Source of the DNA: CAYVTZ01 sp964454685
GTDB lineage: Bacteria > Bacillota > Clostridia > Christensenellales > Christensenellaceae
Assembly: GCA_964454685.1 (NCBI GenBank)
Contig: CAYVTZ010000037.1
Span: 1-29,633, forward strand
Direction: 5' to 3'
DNA length: 29,633 bases
The translations under genes were made by a program, and so were the position numbers. The notes under the pieces are model-generated. The model was not told the DNA's origin and did not search any database. It was given only the letters and a program-made list of their open reading frames with translations. Within the stretch, counting starts at the first letter, position 1; each line of letters starts with the position of its first letter. Below are positions 14,862 to 24,400 of the stretch, in pieces.

Positions 14862-16809
14862 CTTTTGTTTCTCCGTTCGGTATCACACACAGCAGTGTGA
14901 TGTCATCCGATTGTTCCGCCCCTGCGGCAAACTCCTCTACCGCCTGTTCCACACTGCCAATCACCTGCTCTGCCGTGCTTTGGCATTCAAACATCGCCTG
15001 CACACGCGTAAGCAGGCGCTTCGTCCCAAAAAATTCCTGTGCGCTGTTCTCTGCTTCCACTACGCCATCCGTGTATAGCAGCAGCGCAAAATCCTCTGTT
15101 AATGGCAACGTTTTTTCCTCGTATTGTGCCCCCGGCATCGGACCCAGCACGAAGTCCGGGTCATCTTTTAGCAGCTCTGCGCAGCCGTTGGCATAAATCA
15201 CGGGTGGATTGTGCCCTGCATTCACATAGTGCAGCACCCCCTCCGCCTTGTCCAGCACGCAGGCAAACATCGTCACAAACATCAACGCATCGTTTTTCTT
15301 TGCCAATTCTTCGTTGACCTGCCGCATCATTTCCGCAAGCGGCAGGTGCAGCCGCGCCTCCATCAGTGTGCAGGCGCATGCCATAAACAGCGCCGCAGAG
15401 ACCCCTTTGCCTGTTACATCCGCCACCGCGGCAAACACCGCGTCGTCACGCAGTTGTTGAAACCCGTAAAAATCTCCGCCAACCTGCCTCGCAGTATGAA
15501 TGCTGGCTGCAAGCCCGAATCCGCTGCCCGTCCACTTGGCAGGCAGCATACCCATCTGGATATCCCGCGCGGCGTTCATTTCCACCGCCAGTTTTTGCTC
15601 CGCCTGAGCCTTACGCCGAATCTCTTCGGTATAGCTATGGATATCCTCTACCATGTGGTTGATGGATTGCCCCAACGCGTCGATTTCATTGCCCGTATGT
15701 GCCAGGTGCAGCTTTTCGGCAACCAGCCGATCCCCCGCAGCAAAGCGGCTCGCATAGTCAGAAGTACGCTTTAACGGGCGCACCAGCCGTCGGTTCACCC
15801 AGCGCAGCAGCAGTGTCAACACACCAATCAGCGCAACCGCCTCGGCTGCCATGCTCACAAAAATGCGCACCCACATCTTCAAAATTTCAACCTTCTGAAT
15901 CATGGATACATCCATTGATCCAATGACGATTCGCATATTTCCGTAAACCAGCCAGGATGAAACTGCCGCGTACAACAACAGCACCGCACAAATCATAAGT
16001 GCAAACACCGTGATAATCTGCCCTTGTAAACCACTCACCGGCTGATAGGTCTTACCCTCCTTTGTCCGGGCAGCCTCGCCGCGCGTCAAGGGAAGCAGTG
16101 CCAGTAGCGCGATCGCGCTCAACAGCGCCCAGCATAAAGCCTGTGTGTCGTCAATTCTTGCACCAAACAGCATAATCAGCGTCAGCGCTGCCACAACGGC
16201 AATCAAGGCATAATCCAAAAGATATCGCGCTGACGCGTATGATCGTTGATACGCCCGTTTGGGGATTGCCGGCACAATGCGCGCACGCTGCATTCCAAGA
16301 TGCACGATCAGCAACCCCAGCATCATCGTCAAGTCAAAATATTGCAGCATCACTTGCAGGAAAAACTCACCAAACCGATAGGTGTGGGTAATCTCCCCGC
16401 CAAGCGAGCCCATCGCAGCAGCACATACGGATGAAACGGCTGCAATCAATGTGAATTTGACCACTGAACCGGCAGATTCTAAAAACTCCGGCTGGCGGTC
16501 CTTGGTTAAAAACAAGCTGTGCCACAGCTTATACGGCAGCCACCCCATCAAAAAAACGCCCAGCGATCCAAAAAGGTCAGCGATCTCCAGCGTTCCGGAA
16601 AGATCATTTAAAAAATTGCCCAGCGCACAACCAATCGCGCCGATCGGTCCAAACAACAAACCTGCCGTCATAGGCAAAAATCCAGAGAGGCGCATCTGAA
16701 CATATCCCGCCCCCAGCGACAGATGAAGCTGCGGCAGACTCAATAAGTAAAACATGCCTGCGAGCGCAATCATTATGATGATGCTCTTTCCAGTTCGTTT
16801 CCGCTCCAA
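14854..16809 (-). CDS. Membrane-bound SpoIIE/RsbU-type PP2C phosphatase with transporter-like sensor region
   Basis: A 651-residue protein. Residues 8-240 hold several membrane helices; GLLFGPIGAIGCALGNFLND (50-69) resembles the S-component of ECF-type vitamin transporters, and may sense a small ligand. Further helices at about 262-290 and 312-337 lead into a HAMP-like linker (about 338-395) and short coiled coil. The phosphatase domain runs from about 415, with metal-binding motifs VGGDFYGF (443-450), VADVTGKGVSAALFM (462-476), LLYTDGVVEA (578-587) and QSDDITLL (633-640). The start is TTG at 16809, supported by GGGAGGGAGGAA just upstream; no better ATG is available. As first gene of the operon it should dephosphorylate the STAS protein encoded two genes on. 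Confidence 0.88.
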   Translation of the reverse strand: MERKRTGKSIIIMIALAGMFYLLSLPQLHLSLGAGYVQMRLSGFLPMTAGLLFGPIGAIGCALGNFLNDLSGTLEIADLFGSLGVFLMGWLPYKLWHSLFLTKDRQPEFLESAGSVVKFTLIAAVSSVCAAAMGSLGGEITHTYRFGEFFLQVMLQYFDLTMMLGLLIVHLGMQRARIVPAIPKRAYQRSYASARYLLDYALIAVVAALTLIMLFGARIDDTQALCWALLSAIALLALLPLTRGEAARTKEGKTYQPVSGLQGQIITVFALMICAVLLLYAAVSSWLVYGNMRIVIGSMDVSMIQKVEILKMWVRIFVSMAAEAVALIGVLTLLLRWVNRRLVRPLKRTSDYASRFAAGDRLVAEKLHLAHTGNEIDALGQSINHMVEDIHSYTEEIRRKAQAEQKLAVEMNAARDIQMGMLPAKWTGSGFGLAASIHTARQVGGDFYGFQQLRDDAVFAAVADVTGKGVSAALFMACACTLMEARLHLPLAEMMRQVNEELAKKNDALMFVTMFACVLDKAEGVLHYVNAGHNPPVIYANGCAELLKDDPDFVLGPMPGAQYEEKTLPLTEDFALLLYTDGVVEAENSAQEFFGTKRLLTRVQAMFECQSTAEQVIGSVEQAVEEFAAGAEQSDDITLLCVIPNGETKDV

Positions 16810-16895
16810 CGTTCCTCCCTCCCTCTACGGCAACTGCCATAGAGCAAAATTCTATATTGCCGCACGCGCGCCTTACTTCCGTCAACAATCGCACT

Positions 16896-16923
16896 TTGAC
16901 TGCCCCGCGCATTGTGCTATACT
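16896..16923 (+). promoter_or_regulatory. Sigma-A promoter of the PaaK-like ligase gene
   Basis: TTGACT (16896-16901) and TATACT (16918-16923) are separated by 16 bases and lie 51 bases before the start codon. A GGAGGT ribosome site (16963-16968) follows. The divergent phosphatase operon must start within the same 165-base gap, but I could not pick its promoter with confidence. Confidence 0.75.
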
Positions 16924-16974
16924 AAAAGCAATACCATCATCGTCTCGTTCTATTATGATACTGGAGGTACCCAC

Positions 16975-18351
16975 ATGTCTACTCCCATTGAGATTACCCC
17001 GCAGACGGCCGCCGCGCTGGTACAGGAGGCGCAAAGGCTCTCTCCCGCGCAAATCGCCGGCATACAGCAGGAAAGACTGATGCTGCTGCTGGATTACGCG
17101 CGCGCGCATTCCCCTTATCTTGCAAAAAAATATAAGGATTTGCCGCAAAACCCTGCTCTGTCTGACATCCCCGTCACACTGCGTCCCGACGCGATGCAGC
17201 ATTTTGACGATTGGGTGTGCGATTCCGCCATTACCACTGCCGCATTGGACGCATACCTGTCCGACATCCAAAATGCAGCCGATCCATTTTTGGGCAAATA
17301 TACCGTGCTCACCACTTCCGGCACCACCGGCATTCCATTGCGCATGGTGCGGGACGCCCGACACAACGCAATCAACGCTGCACTGATGGCGTCGCGGTTG
17401 CTGGGCGGTAGCAAACTGCACGGCATTTCGCTTGCGCCGGACATGAAATCTGCCGGGGTGCTCGCCTCCAGCGGATATCATTCCACCTATCTCTCCTACG
17501 TCCGGGCAAAACGCGCATACGAGCAAATGGGCTGTCCGGAGCGATTTTTACCACTTTTCTTAGACATGAGCACTGCCGAAATGGTGGAAAAGCTCAACGA
17601 ATTTCAGCCGGAAATGCTCACCGGCTACCCCTCCAACATGAAGCTGCTGGCATTGCAGCAGCAAAAGGGTAAGCTACACATTGCACCAAAGGCGGTGGGT
17701 AGCTCCGCGGAATACCTTTCACCGGAAACGCGTGAGCTGATTGAGCAGGCATTCGGATGCCCTATGATCGATAACTATTGCTCCACCGAAGGCGGCGAGG
17801 TCGCCATGCTTTGCGCATGCAACCGTATGCACATCAACACCGATTGGATGATCTTAGAGCCGGTGAATCGTGATCTCAACCCCGTAGCGCTGGGAGAGCG
17901 CAGCGAGGGTGTGTTGCTGACCAACCTTGCCAATCTGGTGCAGCCCATCATCCGGTATTATGTTTCCGACCGCATCTTAATCGATGAAAGCCCATGCGCC
18001 TGCGGTTTACCCTTCCCCTCGCTTGCCGTTGAAGGACGGCAGGAGGATAATCTTTCCTTTGTGGATGCGTGCAGCGAGCAAGTGACCCTTCCTTCCTCGA
18101 TTTTTGTGCAATTTGCGCTGCATATGCCGGAGTGCGATCAACTGCAATTTGTGCAAACATCGCCTGCCGAGTTACAGTTGCGCTTCACTACGGATCAGGA
18201 TCGCGCGCGCATTGGCGCTCAGTTGCACGAGTTGTGCCACGAGCGCTTTGAGCGCGAGGGCTTGGGGAATGTTTGCATCACTGTAAGTGATGCGCCGCCG
18301 TTGCTGGGTGCAACCGGAAAAATGCGCAACACCATGAGTCTGCTGAAGTAA
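16975..18351 (+). CDS. PaaK-like adenylate-forming acyl/aryl ligase
   Basis: A 458-residue protein of the phenylacetate-CoA ligase/CapK branch of the ANL superfamily, which activates a carboxylic acid with ATP and passes it to CoA or a carrier. The P-loop-like VLTTSGTTGIP (111-121) and the YCSTEGG motif (268-274) are clear. A CACGLPFPSL segment and EGRQEDNL then lead into the small C-terminal domain, whose MRNTMSLLK end fits the family. ATG at 16975 has GGAGGT six bases upstream. It converges on the NRPS gene, which ends 95 bases away across a terminator. Supplying an acyl or aryl starter to the NRPS first condensation domain is plausible but unproven; the acid substrate is not readable from sequence. 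Confidence 0.85.
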   Translation: MSTPIEITPQTAAALVQEAQRLSPAQIAGIQQERLMLLLDYARAHSPYLAKKYKDLPQNPALSDIPVTLRPDAMQHFDDWVCDSAITTAALDAYLSDIQNAADPFLGKYTVLTTSGTTGIPLRMVRDARHNAINAALMASRLLGGSKLHGISLAPDMKSAGVLASSGYHSTYLSYVRAKRAYEQMGCPERFLPLFLDMSTAEMVEKLNEFQPEMLTGYPSNMKLLALQQQKGKLHIAPKAVGSSAEYLSPETRELIEQAFGCPMIDNYCSTEGGEVAMLCACNRMHINTDWMILEPVNRDLNPVALGERSEGVLLTNLANLVQPIIRYYVSDRILIDESPCACGLPFPSLAVEGRQEDNLSFVDACSEQVTLPSSIFVQFALHMPECDQLQFVQTSPAELQLRFTTDQDRARIGAQLHELCHERFEREGLGNVCITVSDAPPLLGATGKMRNTMSLLK

Positions 18352-18403
18352 CACGCCTCAATCCAAGTATCAAAAAAGTCTCAGCGCTTTGTCTTGCAGC
18401 CTC

Positions 18404-18438
18404 ACTCAGAGCCGGCATACGGCTCTGAGTTTTTTTTG
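18404..18438 (+). terminator. Strong intrinsic terminator after the ligase gene
   Basis: An 11-base perfect stem (18404-18414 with 18420-18430) and 5-base loop are followed by eight Ts on the plus strand. It ends just before the NRPS stop on the other strand. The minus strand has no matching T-run, so it serves mainly the ligase. Confidence 0.92.
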
Positions 18439-18445
18439 TTCAAGC

Positions 18446-21400
18446 TCAAAAAATATCGAAATACCCCATGCCGATCAAGTCCTTTAAAAAGCGCCGCATG
18501 TAATCGCCGCCGGTTTCCGGCCAGCGCCAATTTTGGCGCAGCAACGCTTGCGTCGTGTAGTTGTTTTCCACGGAAACAGGCAGCACCTTTTTCCCCTTCG
18601 CCATGTTTTGGTATGCCACCAGATTGGTCAAAAGCTCGGCACGTGTCTTGTCCTTCATTGCGTCGCCCAGCGCCTTAATAAACAAATCGTCCTCCACAAA
18701 TTCAATGGACAGCCCCAGCTCCTTCATGCTCGTAATCAAATCCCCCAAATAAACCGTATGCGGGTTGTAAGGGTGGAACACCCGGCATTCCTCCGGTGTG
18801 CGCATCAAAAGCGAGATCGCCTGCGTCGTGCTATCGATCGGCGCAAGTTCCGAAGTAGTCAAATAGCTGGAATAAGGGAAGCAGCCGATCACATTGTAGG
18901 CACGTAAATTCCCTACAAAACTGTTGGCGTCAGCATTGATTTGGAATTCTCCATCTGCGCTTCGCGCCATCAGATTTCCCACGCGCATAATTTTAGCGCG
19001 CAGACCGCGCCTTGCAGCCGCATCTAAAATGCACCGCTCCGCAAGGAATTTGCTGTACACATATTGATTCTCTAGGTTTTGACCAAAATACAGCATCTGC
19101 TCATTCATCGATTGGGAGCGCGGCGGCATTCCATCCACAGAAAATCCCGCAATGCTGGCGGTGGAAATCTGCACCAGACGAGCGCCGACCTCAATACAGT
19201 ACTCCACTAAATTCTCAACGCCCTTTGCATTGACGCGGAAAATGCTGTCGTCCGCCGCAAAGTGCGATACATTGGCGGCACAGTTGATCACGGTGTCAAT
19301 TTTCGCCGTTTTCAGCAACGCCGGCATCTTCATGTCGGTGATGTCTCCTTCCACCGCAATCACTCTGCTGCCGATTTCATGTTCAAAGCTGTCGTCAAAG
19401 TAATAGAACAACATCTGCTTCAGACGCGACTCCACGTCCTCCAGCCTTCCTTTGCGCATCAGGCAGTATATCTTGCTGCTCTCCCGCAAAAGCTCCCGCA
19501 GCATGTGAGAGCCCAGAAACCCTGTTGCACCGGTCAGCAGTACATTGCCGACCGCATCCCCCACGCCTTCACGCAGCGATTGTAACGAGTTAAGCGAGAG
19601 CATCTTGTCGATTTTATCATATTCAAAATGATCTTGCTGCTCTACCGGCGTTTGCGTAATGTCGTCTTTTAACAGCTGTGCCAGCGCGCGCGGATTGGCA
19701 TTGGCAAACACGTCGCCGTAGCTCACGGGCGCACCGTCCGCGTGGCTCAACGCTCTTTCCTTCGCTGCGATCACCACACGTGTCACAGACAAAGAGGTTC
19801 CGCCGATCGCAAAGAAATCGTCCAAGGCACCCACGCTTTCCACTTCCAGCACTTCCTCAAAAATTTCGCAGAATGCCCGTTCCGCGTCATCTTGCGGCGC
19901 AACATATTCTCCCGTGCGCAGCAATTCCGGCGTTGGCAGCGCTTTGCGGTTGGTTTTGCCGTTTGCGTTGAGGGGTATGGCGTCAATCTGCATATAGGCG
20001 GCAGGAACCATGTACACCGCCAGCGTTTCCAGCAGCGTCTGCCGTACATCTTCCGCTGCGATGGGTCTGTTTGCCGTATAATAGGCGCAAAGCTGCTCTG
20101 TCCCCTGCACAAGGCGCACATCTGCCACTGCTTGCGTGATGCCGTCTATCGCCCGCATCGCTTCTTCTATCTCGCCCGGTTCAATGCGCAATCCGCGCAG
20201 TTTGACCTGCCCGTCACTCCGGCCGAGTATTTCGATTTCGCCGCCCGCCGTCCATCGCGCCAGATCGCCGGATCGGTACACGCGCTCACCATTGTACTGC
20301 ACAAACTGCTGTTCCGTTTGTTCCGGCAGATTCAAGTAACCACGTGCCACGCCGCAGCCACCGATCCACAGCTCACCCACAACGCTTGTGGGCAGCTCGT
20401 TGCCATCCGCATCCATCACATATTCGTGCACTCCCATCAGCGGTGCGCCAACCGTGACCGCCGCGCCCGGCACAATGTACTTGGCATTGCAGGAAACCGT
20501 GGTTTCGGTCGGGCCGTAGGTGTTGATCAGCTTTGCGTCGCTTCCCCCGCCGGAAAGGCGTTCCGCCAACGCCGGAGGATATTTCTCCGCGCCTGCCATC
20601 ACCACATGGCAGCGACGTATTGCGGCAAGCAATGCAGGGTAGGCGGTGTATTCCAGCATACGCGAAGGCGTCGCATTGAAAGCGTCTGCACCCGTTTGCT
20701 CAAACAGCGCCGCCAATTTGACCGGATCATGCGCCGCGTCCTCATCCGCCAGCACCAGCGTCAGACCGTTGCACAGCGCGGTCATGCTTTCCTTCAAAAA
20801 CATATCGAAGGTCACCGTTGTAATGGACATCATGCAGTGCGCATGCTGCACCAACTCCCACACGTGCCTGTTTTGCGGGGTGGCAGTCACATAGTTTGCG
20901 ATGCCGCGGTGCTCGATCATCACACCCTTTGGCTTTCCGGTAGAACCGGAGGTATAGATCATATAAGCAAGCTGCTCCGGCATCACCTGCACTTGCGGTC
21001 TCGTTTGAGGCATGCCCTCCGGCAGCTCATCCACGCACACGGCGTTTTCATGCAAGTCTACATGGTTTTGTGTGGTCAGCAGGAATTTTGCACCGCTGTC
21101 CTGCATGATTTGTGCAACGCGCGCATGCGGATAGTCCGGATCCAGCGGCACATAGCAGCCGCCCGCTTTCAGAATGCCCAGCATTGCAATCAAAATACGG
21201 CTCGTGCGCGGCAATAAAAACGCAACACGATCCTCCGCAGTGATACCACGCTTGATGAGCGCATGGGCAAGCGCATTTGCGCATCCGTCCAACGCCGCAT
21301 AACTGAGTTGATCCTCACCCGCAATCAACGCGCAATGCTCGGGTGTCTTGGTCGCTGCGCGCTCAAACATGCCGTGCAGCGTACCGCATGCGGCTTCGCC

Positions 21401-24400
21401 CTGCGTGTCGTTAAAATCACGGATTCGCTTGCGTTCTGCGTCCGACATCAACGAAACAGTATGCACCGGCGCATCCGGCGCATCCAGCATGTGTTGCAGC
21501 GCCATCGCCAGCGTATCGGCAAAGCGCTCCATCAAGCGCTGCGAATACAGCGCATCGTCATAGGCAACGGAGAACACATAGTTCCCGTTGCGTTCCTCAA
21601 CATGAATGGATATGTGAAACTTCGGCGTTTCCAGTTGGAAGGACGTCAGCGTCATGGGTTTGCCCGCTATGAAGTAATCCGACACAATGCCCAGTTCACA
21701 AGCGTACATGATGGAAGGGAAAAAGCCATAATCAGCGGCGATCTGCGCATAAGGGTATTGCTCATGCAGCATGGAGCCGCGCAAGCTCTCCTGCGCCGCC
21801 GTAATGTACGCGCGCACGCTCTGCTCCTTCTGTCGTGTCAGCACCAACGGCAGGGTGCGCACAAACATTCCAAAGCTGTTTTGCAGGCGCAAATCGCTGC
21901 GGCCGCTGCTCACCGTGGACAGCGCCGCCGTATCCTTTCCGGTCCAGCGGCTGACCGCGTATGCCGTTGCCGCAAAATACAACCCTGCGGGCGTATACCC
22001 GTTTTCCTTGCAAAAAGCTTCCACCCGCTCGCGCGGCGTCACACAGACCGCCTCGCGCATGCTTCCCACTCTGCCGGATGGATTGGCAATGTCACCCACG
22101 ATCTCGCTTGCGCCCTCCACATTTTGCAAACAATGATCAAAATACGCTTGGTCGGCTTTCCATTCTTCACTGCCTTCGCGCCGCTGTTCCAAAAGCGCCG
22201 CGTGAAATCCGGAAAGCTGCTCTTTTTCGATCGGCTCACCCTCGTACGCCGTAACCAGATTCTGCAAAAACAAATCCAGCGACGCACCGTCAAACGCAAT
22301 ATGGTGAAAGTCTGCCAGCAGGTAAATTTTGCCTCCGCAGTCAATCACTTCCACTCGATAAAGCGGTCCCCGCTTTAGGTCGAAGGGTTGCACAAACGTT
22401 TTTTCGTGCGCCGCCAGTTCTTCCTCTGTCAGCCTCAGCAGCGAAACCTGCGGCGGTTCCTCCAGCGGAATCTGTTGCAGCTCCTCCGCATCGCCTGCAA
22501 TGCGCATGCTCAAAATGGGATGTGCTTCGATCACCGCCTCTGCCGCTTGCTTCAGCCGTTCTGCGTCAATGCCCTCCGGTAATGCAACCCGAACGGGAAT
22601 ATGATAAAGCAGCGCGTCCGGACGCTTGAGGCAATCCAGATATACGCCAAGTTGGCTGCCCGAAAGCGGATATCCCGCTTGTTCCTCCAACACCTCCTCC
22701 GGCTGCTCCTTCTTACGCGCACTTTCGCGCAGCAGCGCCTGCTGTATGGTCTGAACGGTCGCCTGCTCCAACAGTTCATGCACCGTGGGCGCAACGCCAA
22801 AGTGCCTTTTCAGCCGCGTGACCAGCTTGATGGTGGACAAAGAATTAAGACCGGCACGTGACAGATCTTCTGTATTCCCCACGTTCTGATTTCCCAGCAC
22901 TTCCCCTATTACCGCATGGATATGCCCCGTAAGCTCGTCCTCCGTCAGTTCTCTCGGCTCCACCGCCTTGGTCAGGTCAATTTTTTCCAGCTTGACGGGT
23001 CCCAAATCCACTTGTGCTTCTCCCGCTTCCGGACCGCGCGTCAATAAAGTGCGCACCACCATGTTTTCCAGCGCCAACGCCGTGCATTCCGCCAGTATGC
23101 TCTTGACTGACAGCGAAACATGAAACCGCTTTTCTATTTGTGTCGCCAGCTTGATTGCGGAAAGCGAAGTCAGCCCCGCGCGCAGCAAATTTTCCGTAGC
23201 GCTAAAACCATCATGCCCCAGCACTCCTGCCACAACCTCTGCAATGCCTTTGCCAAGCTCGGTCTGTGCGCAGCCTCCGGTCTCCTGTTGAGAGCCAAAT
23301 ACAGGCGGCGGCAGCTTACGACGATCCACCTTGCCGTTGGGGTTTAAGGGAATGCTTTCCACCTGCACGGTGGCCGCAGGCACCATATAAGGCGGCAGCA
23401 CTTCTTCAATAAACGCATTTAGTTTTTCAATTTCCACGGTTTCATCGCTTACCAGATAAGCAACGGCGCATTTCCCGCCACCCGGCGCATCCATCGGCAC
23501 CACAGCGGCGTTGGCAATGGTCGGATATTCCCGGATACGCCCCTCGATTTCTGTCAATTCTACGCGGAAACCGCGAATTTTGATCTGAAAATCTCTGCGA
23601 CCCACAAAGTCAATCACGCCATCCGGCAAAAAACGCACCACATCCCCACTGCGATAAATCCGCGCATATGGCTCCTCATTCGCAAACGGATTGGGTGTAA
23701 ATTTTTCTTCCGTAAGATCAGGACGGTTGAGATATCCCTTTGCAACGCCGCGTCCGGCAATGCACAGTTCCCCCGCAACCCCCACGGGCGCAAGGCGATC
23801 GTGCCCGTCCAGCACATAAAGTCTGGTGTTGTCGATCGCGCCGCCAATGGGTACGCGGTCGTACATCCGTTCTACATGAAAGCGCGTGACCAGCACCGTG
23901 CACTCTGTGGGACCATAAAGATTATACAGCGCGAAATCCTTGGGCGGCTCTAACGGCACCAGCGCCTCACCACCCACCGAAAGCGCGCGCAGAGACTTGT
24001 TTTCCATGCACTCGGCAAATTGCCGTCCCAGCTGCGTGGTGAAAAAAGCGACCGTGATATGGTTTTTTTCAATGTATTCATTGATTCCCTCGATATCAAG
24101 ACGCATTTCCGCCGGAATGATGTACAGCTGCGCACCCGCCGTCAGCGTGGGATACATGTCCATCAGGCAAGCGTCAAACCCGAAGCTCGCATAGGCGGGA
24201 ACCCCGTCTGTTTCCGTTAGTTGATATACGCGGCGATACCACGCACAAAAATGTGTTAAATTGCGATGGCAAAGCATAACGCCCTTGGGGTTTCCCGTTG
24301 TGCCGGACGTATACAGCAGCACCATCAAGTCATCCGGTTGTGGCAACGGAGGGATCGATTGCGCTTCGGGCAATGTGTCCACCTCTTCCGAATACAAAAA

